From Microbacterium excoecariae (GTDB lineage: Bacteria > Actinomycetota > Actinomycetes > Actinomycetales > Microbacteriaceae), in assembly GCF_011326725.1 (NCBI RefSeq), contig NZ_JAANCO010000001.1:1054001-1118000 (forward strand): 64,000 bases of DNA, in the 5' to 3' direction. A program made the translations under genes and the position numbers. Positions 26,963 to 38,541 of this stretch are shown here, in pieces. Below the pieces are notes generated by a model, which had not been told where the DNA came from, ran no database searches, and worked only from the letters and a program-made list of their open reading frames with translations. Every line of letters starts with the position of its first letter. Position 1 is the stretch's first letter.

Positions 26963-27983
26963 GCGCGCGACGCGCACGCCCCTCGACGGGGTGGACGTGC
27001 TGCTCGCCGACCTGGACGGCGTCGTGTACGCCGGCCCCGGCGCCATCCCGCACGCGGTCGAGAGCCTGAACCGGGCGGCCGCCGACGGGATCCGCCTCGG
27101 GTACATCACGAATAACGCCTCGCGCACCGATGCGTCGGTCGCGCGGCACCTGGCCGACTTCGGCCTCGGCACCGCGCCAGAGGACGTCGTTACGAGCCCG
27201 CAGGCGGCCGTGACGCTGCTCGCGGAGCGCGTGGATCCGGGCGCGACGATCCTCGTCGTCGGCGGCGAGGGCCTCGTCGTCGAGCTCGAAAAGGCGGGGT
27301 ACGTCGTCACGCGGAGTGCGGACGACGCGCCCGCCGCCGTCGTGCAGGGGTTCAACCCCGACGTCGCCTGGACCGACCTGGCGGAGGCGGCGTTCGCGCT
27401 GGCGCTCCCCGAGGAGGACGGGGGGATCCCCTGGATCGCCACGAACACCGACTGGACGATTCCGCGCGAACGCGGGATCGCACCGGGCAACGGCACGCTC
27501 GTGTCGGCCGTGCACACCGCCGTCGGCCGGCTCGCGACCGTCGCGGGCAAGCCGCAGGCGCCGATCTTCCACGCCGCGACGGCGCGCTTCGGCGCCGCCC
27601 AGCCGCTCTTCCTCGGCGACCGCCTGGACACCGACATCCAGGGCGCCCAGGCCGCCGGCATGGACTCGGCCCTCGTGCTGACGGGCATCGATCGCCCCAA
27701 GCACGTCCTCGCCGCGCCCGAGCACGCGCGCCCGACCTACATCGTCGGGGATCTGCGCGAGCTGTTCGAGCCGTACCCCGAGGTGGTGCGCAAGCGCGAG
27801 ATCACCCAGGTGGGCGACGCGCGCGTGCGCATCGACGGGCCGCGGGTGGAGATCGTCTCGGAGGGCTCGCGGGACATCGACCTCGTGCGCGCGGGCGCCC
27901 ACGCGATCTGGGCGACGGGCCGACAGATCTTCGGCTTCGACGTGCCAGAGCGCCTGTACCGCGACACGTTCCACCGCCCGTAG
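26946..27983 (+). CDS. HAD-family phosphatase (subfamily IIA, NagD-like)
   Basis: About 345 aa. The catalytic motif is ADLDGVVY (Asp22, Asp24); motif II lies in YITNNASR; motif IV is FLGDRLDTDIQGAQAAGM. The cap between motifs II and III is the C2 type. In M. tuberculosis the gene at this position (Rv1692) is a glycerol-3-phosphate phosphatase. A C-terminal extension of about 75 residues follows the HAD domain. The ATG lies inside the end of the preceding gene (17-nt overlap). Confidence 0.85.
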   Translation: MALFSKRATRTPLDGVDVLLADLDGVVYAGPGAIPHAVESLNRAAADGIRLGYITNNASRTDASVARHLADFGLGTAPEDVVTSPQAAVTLLAERVDPGATILVVGGEGLVVELEKAGYVVTRSADDAPAAVVQGFNPDVAWTDLAEAAFALALPEEDGGIPWIATNTDWTIPRERGIAPGNGTLVSAVHTAVGRLATVAGKPQAPIFHAATARFGAAQPLFLGDRLDTDIQGAQAAGMDSALVLTGIDRPKHVLAAPEHARPTYIVGDLRELFEPYPEVVRKREITQVGDARVRIDGPRVEIVSEGSRDIDLVRAGAHAIWATGRQIFGFDVPERLYRDTFHRP

Positions 27984-27995
27984 GGGCCCGGGACG

Positions 27996-28001
27996 TATCG
28001 T
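27996..28001 (+). promoter_or_regulatory. -10-like TATCGT before the 46-aa gene
   Basis: TATCGT stands 6 nt before the ATG at 28008. The intervening GGGGGG could alternatively serve as a poor ribosome-binding site. Confidence 0.35.
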
Positions 28002-28007
28002 GGGGGG

Positions 28008-28148
28008 ATGACCGACGACAGCCTCGACGAGAACCTGCTCGGGCGCCTGCGGGTGATCGAGAGCCAGCCGCTCTCCGAGCGCGCCGAGGCATACCGGTCG
28101 CTGCACGACGAGCTCAGCCGCGCGCTCGAGAAGTCGCCCGGCGCGTGA
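28008..28148 (+). CDS. Small conserved protein upstream of tlyA (46 aa)
   Basis: Encodes 46 residues starting MTDDSLDENLLGRLRVIESQ, predicted to be two helices. It fills the HAD-tlyA gap and overlaps the tlyA start by 4 nt. M. tuberculosis has a small gene (Rv1693) in the same place. Function unknown; the conserved position and coupling argue it is real. Confidence 0.72.
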   Translation: MTDDSLDENLLGRLRVIESQPLSERAEAYRSLHDELSRALEKSPGA

Positions 28149-28969
28149 GCGCGCGGCTCGACGCGGCGCTCGCCGCGCGGGGGCTCGCCCGGTCGCGCAC
28201 GCACGCCGCCCGCCTCATCGCCGAGGGGCGCGTTGTCGTCGACGGCGCGGCGGCCACCAAGGCCTCGGCGCGCGTGGATGACGCCGCGCAGATCGCGGTC
28301 GACGCCGATCGCTACGTCTCGCGCGCGGCGCACAAGCTCGTCGCCGCGCTCGACGCGTTCGCGGTCGACGTCGCCGGGCGCGCGGCGCTCGACATGGGCG
28401 CGTCGACGGGCGGCTTCACGCAGGTGCTCCGCGAACGGGGCGCGGATCCGGTGCTCGCGGTCGACGTGGGGCACGGACAGATCGCGCCCGCGGTCGCCGC
28501 GGATCCGGGCGTGCGCGTCGTCGAGGGCTTCAACGTGCGCCACATGACCCGCGAGACGCTCGCCGCCGCGAGCGGCGTCGCGGGCGCCCCGAGCGTCGTG
28601 ACGGGCGATCTGTCCTTCATCTCCCTGGCCCACGTCCTGCCAGCCGTCGCCGTGGTTGCCGACCCGGCGGCGGATATCGTGCTGCTCGTCAAACCGCAGT
28701 TCGAGGTCGGACGCACCCGCGTCTCGGGCGGCATCGTGGCGGATCCGCGGCTGCGCGCCGACGCCATCCGCGGCGTCCTCCGGGCGGCGGACGCCGTCGG
28801 CCTGCGCGCGCGCGGGATGACGCGGAGCCCGCTCGTGGGCACCCACGGCAACGCGGAGTTCCTTGTGCACTTCGCGCGCCGCGGGGGAGCGGATCCGACA
28901 CAATGGGAGGACGACCTCGCCCGCCTCGCGGCGACGCCCGACGCACCCGAATCGACTGGGGGACGATGA
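28145..28969 (+). CDS. tlyA: TlyA-family rRNA 2'-O-methyltransferase
   Basis: 274 aa. An N-terminal S4 RNA-binding domain (about 1-60, RLDAALAARGLARSRTHAARLIAEGRV) is joined to an FtsJ/RrmJ-like domain with the SAM motif ALDMGASTGGFTQVL. Known TlyA enzymes methylate riboses in 16S and/or 23S rRNA and affect capreomycin sensitivity. The GTG start overlaps the previous stop; the end overlaps nadK (ATGA). Confidence 0.92.
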   Translation: MSARLDAALAARGLARSRTHAARLIAEGRVVVDGAAATKASARVDDAAQIAVDADRYVSRAAHKLVAALDAFAVDVAGRAALDMGASTGGFTQVLRERGADPVLAVDVGHGQIAPAVAADPGVRVVEGFNVRHMTRETLAAASGVAGAPSVVTGDLSFISLAHVLPAVAVVADPAADIVLLVKPQFEVGRTRVSGGIVADPRLRADAIRGVLRAADAVGLRARGMTRSPLVGTHGNAEFLVHFARRGGADPTQWEDDLARLAATPDAPESTGGR

Positions 28970-29943
28970 ACGCGCGCAACATCCTGATCGTGGCCCACGC
29001 CCACCGGGAGGACACGGTTCAGGCCGCCGCGCGCATCGTGTCGATCATCCGGGGTCAGGGCGCGCGCCCCGTCTTCGCCGCCGAGGACCGCGCGGCGCTC
29101 GCGGGGATCGCGCCGGGGTTCGCCGACGTCGCGGTGCTCGGTGACGACGTCTCGCCGGACGACGTCGCGGTCGCGATCTCGCTCGGCGGCGACGGCACGA
29201 TCCTGCGCGCCGCCGAGCTCGTGCGCGGGGGCACCGCGCCGATCCTCGGCATCAACATGGGCCACGTCGGCTTCCTCGCGGAGATCGAGCGCGACGACAT
29301 GGACGACGCCGTGCACCGCGTCCTCGCGGGCGATTTCGACGTGGAGGAGCGCCTCGCGCTCAGCGTGAAGGTGCGCGACAAGTCGGGCGAGATCGCCTAC
29401 GAGACGTGGGCGCTGAACGAGGCGTCGATCGAGAAGGACGCGCGCGAGCGCATGATCGAACTCGTCATCGAGATCGACGGCCGGCCGCTGTCGACGTTCG
29501 GGGCGGACGGGTGCGTCGTCGCCACGCCGACCGGATCCACCGCCTACAGCTTCTCGGCGGGCGGCCCGGTGATCTGGCCGACCGTCGAGGCGATCGCGGT
29601 CGTGCCGCTGTCGGCGCACGCGCTGTTCGCGCGCCCCCTCGTCGTGGGCCCGGACCACGCGGTCGCGGTCGAGGTGCAGGCCGGCGGCCTCGCCTCGGGC
29701 GTCCTGTGGTGCGACGGCCGGCGCTCCCACCCGCTGCCGGTGGGCGCGCGCGTGTCGATCCGGCGCTCCGAGGATCCCGTGCGGCTCGCCAGGCTGCACC
29801 ACGCGGCCTTCACCGATCGCCTCGTGCGCAAGTTCCAGCTCCCCGTACATGGCTGGCGCGGCCCCACCGGCACGATGATGACGGAGGCCGTCAGCATCAT
29901 CCCGCCCGTCACGACCGCCGACCGCGAGGGGGCCCCGCAATGA
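28966..29943 (+). CDS. nadK: NAD kinase
   Basis: 325 aa, phosphorylating NAD to NADP. The GGDGT motif occurs in ISLGGDGTILRAAEL; the second signature is in the TPTGSTAYSFSAGG segment. The ATG at 28966 is chosen by overlap with the tlyA stop and by the family start (NILIVAH). It is coupled to recN. Confidence 0.95.
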   Translation: MNARNILIVAHAHREDTVQAAARIVSIIRGQGARPVFAAEDRAALAGIAPGFADVAVLGDDVSPDDVAVAISLGGDGTILRAAELVRGGTAPILGINMGHVGFLAEIERDDMDDAVHRVLAGDFDVEERLALSVKVRDKSGEIAYETWALNEASIEKDARERMIELVIEIDGRPLSTFGADGCVVATPTGSTAYSFSAGGPVIWPTVEAIAVVPLSAHALFARPLVVGPDHAVAVEVQAGGLASGVLWCDGRRSHPLPVGARVSIRRSEDPVRLARLHHAAFTDRLVRKFQLPVHGWRGPTGTMMTEAVSIIPPVTTADREGAPQ

Positions 29944-31628
29944 TCGAACAGGTGCGCCTGAAGGACCTGGGCGTGATCGCCGACGCGACGCTGCCGATGG
30001 GTCCCGGATTCACGGCCGTCACGGGCGAGACCGGCGCGGGAAAGACGATGGTGGTCACGGGCCTGGGGCTCCTTATGGGGCAGCGCGCCGACAGCGGCAC
30101 CGTGCGCTCGGGCGCCGCGCAGGCGGTCGTCGAGGGCATCTGGAACGTCGAGGCGGACGGACCGGCGGCCGGCCGCGTCCACGAGGCGGGCGGCGATCTC
30201 GAGCCGGTCGGCGACGGGCGCAGCGAGCTGTACCTGTCGCGCACGATCCAGGCCGAGGGCCGCAGCCGCGCGGCCGTCGGTGGCCGCGCCGCACCGGCCG
30301 GCGTCCTCGTCGACCTCGCCGCGCAGCTCGTCGCGGTCCACGGGCAGTCCGACCAGCTGCGCCTGACGTCGAAGGCCGCGCAGCGCGACGCGCTCGATCG
30401 CTTCGGGGGCGACGCGGTCGGCGGCGCGCTCGCCGCGTATCGCGAGGCGCACGCCGCGTGGGGCGCGATCCAGCGCGAGCTCTCCCGCCTCGTCGACGAA
30501 CGCGACCAGCGCCGGGGCGAGGCCGAGCGCCTGCGCGAGGAGCTCGCGGAGATCGAGGCCGTCGCGCCCGAGCCGGGCGAGGACCAGCGGGTGGCCGCGC
30601 GGGCCGAGCGCCTCGCGAACGCCGAGGAGCTCCGGGAGGCGGCGCTCGCGGCCCGCGAGGCCCTCTCGAGCGAGGAGGGCGCGCCCGACGTCGGGGCGCT
30701 GCTCGCGGACGCGACCCGGGCGCTCGAGCGCGCGGGCGACCCGGCCCTCGCGCGGGTGCGCGAGCAGCTCGCGGACCTCATCTATCGCGCCAGCGACGCG
30801 GCCGTCGAGCTGTCGAGCTATCTCGCCGACCTCGACGAGGAGGGCCCCCAGGAGCTGGCGGCCGTCGAGGAGCGCCGCGCCGCGCTCGCCGCCCTCGCGC
30901 GGCGCCACGGATCCCTCGACGAGGCCATCGCGCTCCAGGACACGGGATCCGCGCGCCTCGCGGAGCTCGACGACGACGGCGAGCGCGTCGAGCGCCTCCG
31001 ACAGGACGGCGACGCGGCGCGCGAGGCGCTCGACCGGGCCGCGGGCGCCCTGACCGCGGCCCGGCGCGCGGCGGCGGAGGCGCTCGGCGAGGCGGCGACC
31101 GCCGAGCTGCACGCGCTCGCGATGCCCGACGCGCGGCTCGTCGTCGACGTCTCGCCCGGCTCGGAGTCGGCGCACGGGCACGACGAGATCGCCTTTCTGC
31201 TCGCGCCCCACCCCGGGGCGGATCCCCGGCCCGTCGCGAAGGGCGCCTCGGGCGGCGAGCTGAGCCGCGTCATGCTCGCGATCGAGGTCGTCGTCGCGCA
31301 GACGGATCCCGTGCCGACGTTCATCTTCGACGAGGTCGACGCGGGCATCGGCGGCGCGGCCGCGATCGAGGTGGGGCGGCGCCTCGCGCGCCTCGCCGAG
31401 TCGTCGCAGGTCATCGCCGTGACGCACCTCGCGCAGGTCGCGGCGTTCGCGACCAACCACCTCAACGTCGTGAAGTCGAGCGACGGATCCATCACCGCCT
31501 CGAGCGTGACGCGCCTCGAGGGCGACGCGCGCGAGGCCGAGATGGCGCGGCTGCTGTCCGGGATGGCCGACAGCGACGCGGCGCTCACCCACGCCCGCGA
31601 GCTGCTGTCGCTCGCCGCCCGCCCGTGA
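29940..31628 (+). CDS. recN: DNA repair ATPase RecN
   Basis: 562 aa, SMC-like double-strand-break repair protein. Walker A is GETGAGKTM at residues ~30-38. A long coiled coil (about 150-370) leads to the C-terminal signature (KGASGGELSRVMLAIE) and Walker B (TFIFDEVDAGIGG). The ATG overlaps the nadK stop. Confidence 0.95.
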   Translation: MIEQVRLKDLGVIADATLPMGPGFTAVTGETGAGKTMVVTGLGLLMGQRADSGTVRSGAAQAVVEGIWNVEADGPAAGRVHEAGGDLEPVGDGRSELYLSRTIQAEGRSRAAVGGRAAPAGVLVDLAAQLVAVHGQSDQLRLTSKAAQRDALDRFGGDAVGGALAAYREAHAAWGAIQRELSRLVDERDQRRGEAERLREELAEIEAVAPEPGEDQRVAARAERLANAEELREAALAAREALSSEEGAPDVGALLADATRALERAGDPALARVREQLADLIYRASDAAVELSSYLADLDEEGPQELAAVEERRAALAALARRHGSLDEAIALQDTGSARLAELDDDGERVERLRQDGDAAREALDRAAGALTAARRAAAEALGEAATAELHALAMPDARLVVDVSPGSESAHGHDEIAFLLAPHPGADPRPVAKGASGGELSRVMLAIEVVVAQTDPVPTFIFDEVDAGIGGAAAIEVGRRLARLAESSQVIAVTHLAQVAAFATNHLNVVKSSDGSITASSVTRLEGDAREAEMARLLSGMADSDAALTHARELLSLAARP

Positions 31629-31698
31629 GTATGCTCGTGCTCAGTCCATTCCCAGCGCCGCGAGGCGGCGCGCCCACGCGGAAACCGACAAACGGCGT

Positions 31699-31704
31699 TA
31701 GGAT
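31699..31704 (+). promoter_or_regulatory. -10 element TAGGAT, leaderless promoter of pyrG
   Basis: TAGGAT lies 8 nt before the GTG at 31713. This supports GTG 31713 (or ATG 31716) rather than the TTG at 31704 as the start. Confidence 0.5.
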
Positions 31705-31712
31705 TGAAGCCC

Positions 31713-33394
<1,682 letters not shown>

Positions 33395-33398
<4 letters not shown>

Positions 33399-33961
33399 CG
33401 AACGCCCTGCGCGACGAGGAGCGCGCCGCCTCGGTCGTCGCCTCCGAGGTCGTCTTCGACGGCCACGTGTGGGACGTGCGGGAGGACCGCTTCCGCTACG
33501 GCGAGGGCGAGCTCGTCCGGCACTACGTCGACCACACGGGGGCCGTCGCCGTCGTCGCGGTCGACGCGGCCGGACGAGTCCTCCTGATCCAGCAGTATCG
33601 GCACCCCATCCGCACGCGCGACTGGGAGATCCCGGCCGGCCTGCTAGACATCCCGGGGGAGGATCCGCGCGACGCGGCCGAGCGCGAGCTGGCCGAGGAG
33701 GCCGACCTCGTGGCGGACACATGGGAGGACCTCGGATCGTTCGCGATGTCGCCCGGCGGGTCGACCGAGTTCATCCGGATCTTCCTCGCGACGGGGGTGG
33801 GGCCCGCGCCCGAGTCCTTCGCGCGCGACGCGGAGGAGGCCGACATTCGCGCCGAGTGGGTCCCGCTCGGCGACGCGGTCCGCGCGATCGAGGAGGGTCG
33901 CATGAAGAACGCGGCCATGACGATCGGCGTCCTGCTCGCGGCCCGGCGGCTCGGCGCCTGA
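33395..33961 (+). CDS. NUDIX hydrolase, ADP-ribose pyrophosphatase type
   Basis: 188 aa. The N-terminal beta region ([12 protein letters not shown]) and Nudix box [24 protein letters not shown] resemble ADP-ribose pyrophosphatases; the usual final Gly of the box is Asp here. GTGA overlap with pyrG suggests co-translation. Substrate not proven. Confidence 0.85.
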
Positions 33962-33972
33962 GACAGGCCCCC

Positions 33973-34875
33973 GTGGGCATCGAGCGCGCGGTCGACGCGT
34001 ACCTCCGCCACATCTCGATCGAGCGCGGGCTGAGCGACCACACCGTCGCCGCCTACCGCCGCGACCTCGGGGCGTACGCCGCGTGGCTCGCGGAGCGGGG
34101 CATCGATGACGTCGACGCGGTGACGCCCGCGCGGGTGTCGGAGTTCGCCGAGGAGCGCGCCGTGGCGGTCCCGGCCCCCGCGGCGTCCTCGCTCGCGCGC
34201 CTGCAGTCGTCGGTGCGCGGACTGCACCGCTTCCTCGTGCGCGAGGGGCTCGCCCAGGCGGATCCGACGGCGCGGCTCGCGCCGCCCCGTCAACCGCAGC
34301 GCCTCCCGAAGGCGCTCACGATCGACGAGGTCGAGCGCCTTCTTCAGGCGCCGAGCGGGGAGGACCCGATCGGGATCCGCGACCGCGCGCTCCTGGAACT
34401 GTTGTACGCCACGGGGGCGCGGGTGAGCGAGGCGATCTCGCTCGACGTCGACGATCTCGCCGCGGGCGACGTCCTCCGGCTGCGCGGCAAGGGCGACAAG
34501 GAGCGGATCGTGCCCGTCGGGTCGTTCGCCCGCGACGCCGTGGACGCCTACCTCACGCGGGTGAGACCGGCGCTCGCCGCGCGGGGATCCGCGACGCCGC
34601 GCCTGTTCCTCGGCGCGCGCGGGGCGCCGCTGTCGCGGCAGAGCGCGTGGCTCGTGATCCAGAAGGCCGCGGGCGCGGCGCACCTCGCGGCCCACGTCTC
34701 GCCGCACACGCTGCGGCACTCGTTCGCCACGCACCTGCTCCAGGGCGGCGCCGACGTCCGCGTGGTGCAGGAGCTCCTGGGGCACGCGTCGGTAGCGACG
34801 ACCCAGATCTACACGCACCTGACCGCCGACGTGCTGCGCGACATGTACCAGCAGGCCCATCCCCGCGCCGTCTGA
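33973..34875 (+). CDS. xerD: Tyrosine recombinase XerD
   Basis: 300 aa. N-terminal SAM-like domain (about 1-90) and catalytic domain with Arg in [35 protein letters not shown] and the nucleophile Tyr. With XerC it resolves chromosome dimers at dif. The GTG at 33973 is the likely start. The neighbouring parA-scpAB genes share a role in chromosome segregation. Confidence 0.92.
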   Translation: MGIERAVDAYLRHISIERGLSDHTVAAYRRDLGAYAAWLAERGIDDVDAVTPARVSEFAEERAVAVPAPAASSLARLQSSVRGLHRFLVREGLAQADPTARLAPPRQPQRLPKALTIDEVERLLQAPSGEDPIGIRDRALLELLYATGARVSEAISLDVDDLAAGDVLRLRGKGDKERIVPVGSFARDAVDAYLTRVRPALAARGSATPRLFLGARGAPLSRQSAWLVIQKAAGAAHLAAHVSPHTLRHSFATHLLQGGADVRVVQELLGHASVATTQIYTHLTADVLRDMYQQAHPRAV

Positions 34876-34940
34876 GGCCCCTTCCGCGCGAGACGCGGCG
34901 CCATTACCCTGGGGCGCACACGCCGCACGAGGGGGACGAG

Positions 34941-35927
34941 ATGGCCGGCTCCGATCTCGCCGTCGAGGCGCGGGGGCTCGTGAAGACCTTCGGCCCGACG
35001 CGCGCCGTCGACGGGATCGATCTCGCGATCCCGCGGGGCGGCATCTACGGCGTCCTCGGCCCGAACGGCGCCGGAAAGACGACCGCGCTGCGCATGCTCG
35101 CCACGCTCCTGCGGCCCGACGCGGGCGAGGCTCGCGTGCTGGGGCACGACGTGTTCACCGAGCCGAAGCGGATCCGCGAATCGGTCGCGCTGACGGGACA
35201 GTTCGCCTCGCTCGACGAGGACCTGACGGGCATCGAGAATCTCGTGCTCCTTGGCCGGCTCTACGGGTTCCGCGCGGCGGCTGCGCGCCGCCGCGGCATG
35301 GACCTCCTTGAGGCGTTCGGCCTGACGGAGGCCGCGGGCCGGCAGGTGAAGAAGTTCTCGGGCGGCATGCGCCGGCGTCTCGACATCGCCGGATCCCTCA
35401 TCGTCACCCCGCGGTTGATGTTCCTCGACGAGCCCACGACCGGCATCGACCCGCGCAGCCGCAATCAGGTGTGGGACATCATCCGCGCGCTCGTCGACGG
35501 TGGCACCACGATCCTCCTCACGACGCAGTACCTGGAGGAGGCCGACCAGCTCGCCGGGCGCCTCGCGGTCATCGACCACGGGCGCGTGATCGCCGAGGGC
35601 ACGCCCGGCCAGCTCAAGGCGCAGGTCGGGGCGGGCGCGCTGGCGGTGCGGCTCATCGACCCCGAGGACCGGGCCGCCGCCGCCATGGCCCTCGAGGCCG
35701 CGCTCGGGACCGCGGTCACGCGGGAGGCGGATCCGGCGGCGCTGTCCGCGACGCTCCCGGACACGCGGCGCGCGGGGACCGCGCTCGCCGCGCTCGAGTC
35801 CTCGGGCGTCGAGATCGAGACGTTCTCGCTGGGGCAGCCGAGCCTGGACGAGGTCTTCCTCGCCCTCACGGGGAAGCCGGCCGAGGATGCCGCGCCCGAG
35901 GGCGCCGCCGCCGAGGAGGGGTCGTGA
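34941..35927 (+). CDS. DrrA-like ABC exporter, ATPase
   Basis: 328 aa. Walker [10 protein letters not shown], signature [10 protein letters not shown], Walker [13 protein letters not shown], and a C-terminal extension typical of daunorubicin-resistance-type ATPases. GAGGGGGA precedes the ATG. The next gene is the matching permease. The exported substrate is unknown. Confidence 0.9.
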   Translation: MAGSDLAVEARGLVKTFGPTRAVDGIDLAIPRGGIYGVLGPNGAGKTTALRMLATLLRPDAGEARVLGHDVFTEPKRIRESVALTGQFASLDEDLTGIENLVLLGRLYGFRAAAARRRGMDLLEAFGLTEAAGRQVKKFSGGMRRRLDIAGSLIVTPRLMFLDEPTTGIDPRSRNQVWDIIRALVDGGTTILLTTQYLEEADQLAGRLAVIDHGRVIAEGTPGQLKAQVGAGALAVRLIDPEDRAAAAMALEAALGTAVTREADPAALSATLPDTRRAGTALAALESSGVEIETFSLGQPSLDEVFLALTGKPAEDAAPEGAAAEEGS

Positions 35928-36757
35928 TGAGTATCGACCAGGCCGAGCACACCGCGCGCGTGCGCACCGTTCTCCTGCCGGAGCAGGACAGGCCCCGCCC
36001 CGCCGGCCCCGTGAGCTCCTCGATCACCTACGGGTGGCGCGCCCTGCTGAAGATCAAGCACATCCCCGAGCAGCTGTTCGACGTGACGGTCTTTCCCATC
36101 ATGATGACGGTCATGTTCTCGACGATCTTCGGCGGCGCGCTCGCCGGGGGCGTCGGGAACTACGTCCAATGGCTCATCCCCGGCGTCTTCGTGCAGACCC
36201 TCGTGATGATCACGATGTACACGGGCCTCACCCTCAACCGCGACATCTCCAAGGGGGTCTTCGACCGGTTCCGGTCCCTGCCCGTGTGGCGCCCGTCGCA
36301 GCTCGTCGGCGCGCTCCTCGGCGACCAGGTGCGCTACACGATCGCGGGCGTGATCATCCTCGCGGTCGGCTTCCTCATGGGCTTCCGGCCCGAGGGCGGG
36401 TTCTGGGGGATGGCCGCGGCGTTCGCGCTCCTGCTGGTGTTCAGCTTCTGCCTGTCCTGGGTGTGGACGATGGTGGCGCTCATCATGCGCACCGAGCAGG
36501 CCGCCATGGGCGTGTCGATGTTCATCCTCATGCCGCTCACCTTCGTGTCCAACATCTTCGTGGATCCGTCGACCATGCCCCGGTGGCTGCAGGGGTTCGT
36601 CGAGATCAACCCCGTGAGCGTCGTCGTGGGCGCGAGTCGCGACCTGATGGGCGGCTCCTTCGACGCCGCGCAGATCGGCATCGTGCTCGCGTACTGCGCC
36701 GTGCTGGTCGCGGTCTTCGGCCCCGTCTCGATGCGCCTGTACAACCGGAAGAGCTGA
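35927..36757 (+). CDS. DrrB-like ABC-2 permease
   Basis: 276 aa with six hydrophobic segments and an ABC-2 domain (DVTVFPIMMTVMFSTIFGG; MGVSMFILMPLTFVSNIFV). The ATG at 35927 overlaps the ATPase stop (TGATG), with GAGGAGGGG upstream. It forms a drug- or lipid-type exporter with the preceding ATPase. Confidence 0.9.
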   Translation: MSIDQAEHTARVRTVLLPEQDRPRPAGPVSSSITYGWRALLKIKHIPEQLFDVTVFPIMMTVMFSTIFGGALAGGVGNYVQWLIPGVFVQTLVMITMYTGLTLNRDISKGVFDRFRSLPVWRPSQLVGALLGDQVRYTIAGVIILAVGFLMGFRPEGGFWGMAAAFALLLVFSFCLSWVWTMVALIMRTEQAAMGVSMFILMPLTFVSNIFVDPSTMPRWLQGFVEINPVSVVVGASRDLMGGSFDAAQIGIVLAYCAVLVAVFGPVSMRLYNRKS

Positions 36758-36797
36758 CCCGCCGCGATCCTGCCCGGCCACGAGGTAACGATGCGGA

Positions 36798-36803
36798 TAC
36801 ACT
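36798..36803 (+). promoter_or_regulatory. -10 element TACACT before parA
   Basis: TACACT lies 9 nt before a GTG at 36813 and 27 nt before the preferred start at 36831. Confidence 0.5.
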
Positions 36804-36830
36804 CGTCTGAGCGTGTCAGGAGGTTCATCG

Positions 36831-37709
36831 GTGGCCCACACCCCACATCAGCCGTCGAAGAGCGACGAGGTCATTCTCGGCCCCACGGGGCGCCCGTACC
36901 AGGGCTTCTCGACCCCTGCGAAGCTCGACTCGCACGGCCCGGCCCGCATCATCGCCCTGTGCAACCAGAAGGGCGGGGTCGGGAAGACGACGACGAGCAT
37001 CAACCTCGCGGCGTCGCTGGCCGAGTACGGCCGCAAGGTGCTCGCGGTTGATTTCGACCCGCAGGGCGCTCTCTCGGCGGGCCTCGGCATCGCGACGCAC
37101 GACGTGCCGACGATCTACGACCTCATGCTCGACACGAAGCGCGATGCGCACGAGGCGATCGTGGAGACCAACGTGCCGGGCCTCGACGTGATCCCCGCGA
37201 ACATCGACCTGTCGGCCGCCGAGGTCCACCTCGTCAACGAGGTCGCCCGCGAGATGATCCTCGCCCGCGTGCTGCGCAGCGTCGCGAAAGAATACGACGT
37301 CATCCTCATCGACTGCCAGCCCTCGCTCGGCCTGCTGACGGTGAACGCCCTCACGGCCGCGCACGGCGTGCTCGTGCCGCTCGAGTGCGAGTTCTTCGCG
37401 CTGCGCGGCGTCGCGCTCCTCATCGAGACGATCGAGAAGGTCCAGGACCGCCTGAACCCCTCGCTGGAACTCGACGGCCTCCTCGCGACCATGTACGACG
37501 CGCGCACGCTGCACTCGCGCGAGGTGCTGGAGCGGATCGTCGAGACGTTCGGCGACAAGGTGTTCGAGACGGTCATCGGGCGCACCGTGAAGTTCCCCGA
37601 CGCGTCGGTCTCGGGCGTCCCGATCATCGAGTACGCGCCGCAGCACCCGGCCGCGCAGGCCTACCTCCGCCTCGCGCGGGAGCTCGTCGCCCGCGGCGCC
37701 GTCGCCTGA
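36831..37709 (+). CDS. parA: ParA-family ATPase
   Basis: About 292 aa. Deviant Walker A LCNQKGGVGKTTTSINLA, then VLAVDFDPQGAL and the switch region IDCQPSLGLLTVNAL. GTG 36831 is chosen because AGGAGG stands 7 nt upstream; an earlier GTG at 36813 would add six residues and could serve a leaderless transcript. The position before scpA and scpB matches the second ParA copy of actinobacteria, not the oriC-linked Soj. Confidence 0.88.
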   Translation: MAHTPHQPSKSDEVILGPTGRPYQGFSTPAKLDSHGPARIIALCNQKGGVGKTTTSINLAASLAEYGRKVLAVDFDPQGALSAGLGIATHDVPTIYDLMLDTKRDAHEAIVETNVPGLDVIPANIDLSAAEVHLVNEVAREMILARVLRSVAKEYDVILIDCQPSLGLLTVNALTAAHGVLVPLECEFFALRGVALLIETIEKVQDRLNPSLELDGLLATMYDARTLHSREVLERIVETFGDKVFETVIGRTVKFPDASVSGVPIIEYAPQHPAAQAYLRLARELVARGAVA

Positions 37710-37713
37710 GTCC

Positions 37714-38541
37714 ATGAGCCTCGGCGAGCCCGGATCCGGTTCGTCGGCGCCGGAGGACGGGCGCGGCTTTCGCGTCTCCCTGGCGAACTTCGACGGGCCG
37801 TTCGACCTGCTGTTGAGCCTCATCACGAAGCGCGAGCTGGACATCACGGAGGTCGCGCTCTCGGCCGTGACCGACGAGTTCATCGCCTACCTGTCGGCGC
37901 TCGGCCCGGACGAGAACCTCGACCAGGCCAGCGAGTTCCTCGTCGTGGCCGCCACGCTGCTCGACATGAAGGTCGCGGGGCTGCTCCCGCAGGGGGAGCT
38001 CGTCGACGCCGAGGCGGTCGCGCTCCTCGAGGCCCGCGACCTGCTGTTCGCGCGCCTGTTGCAGTACCGCGCGTTCAAGGAGGTCTCCGCGTGGTTCGCG
38101 GAGAACATCGCGCGCGAGGAGACGCGCCACACGCGCGAGGTGCCGCTGGATCCGACGTACCGCGAGCGGACCCCCGAGCTCGTCTGGACGCTCTCGCCCG
38201 AGGACTTCGCGGCGGTCGCGACCCTCGCCTTCGCGCCGCGCGAGATCCCGGCCGTCGGGCTCGACCACCTGCACGCGCCGCAGGTGTCGATCCGCGAGCA
38301 GGCGGCGATCGTCGTCGCCGCGCTGCGCGGGCGCGCGTCCCTGACCTTCCGCGAGCTGATCGCGGGGGAGGGCGAGCCCGGCGTGATCGTGGCGCGCTTC
38401 ATCGCCATCCTCGAGCTCTACCGGCACGCGGCCGTGTCGTTCGAGCAGCTCGAGCCGCTCGGCGAGCTCACCCTGCGGTGGGTCGCCGAGGCGTGGAACG
38501 ACGAGAACCTCGCGAGCCTGGGAGCCGAGTATGACCGCTGA
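37714..38541 (+). CDS. scpA: Segregation and condensation protein A
   Basis: 275 aa kleisin of the Smc-ScpAB complex. The N-terminal Smc-binding signature FDGPFDLLLSLITKRELDITEV and a C-terminal winged helix are present. It begins 4 nt after parA and overlaps scpB by 11 nt. Confidence 0.95.
   Translation: MSLGEPGSGSSAPEDGRGFRVSLANFDGPFDLLLSLITKRELDITEVALSAVTDEFIAYLSALGPDENLDQASEFLVVAATLLDMKVAGLLPQGELVDAEAVALLEARDLLFARLLQYRAFKEVSAWFAENIAREETRHTREVPLDPTYRERTPELVWTLSPEDFAAVATLAFAPREIPAVGLDHLHAPQVSIREQAAIVVAALRGRASLTFRELIAGEGEPGVIVARFIAILELYRHAAVSFEQLEPLGELTLRWVAEAWNDENLASLGAEYDR

Noticed and set aside
24797-27700. A 967-codon open frame on the minus strand across the repeat gene and the HAD gene
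   Set aside because: It mirrors codon structure of high-GC genes on the other strand, has low-complexity translation and no family match; the plus-strand frames carry real domains.
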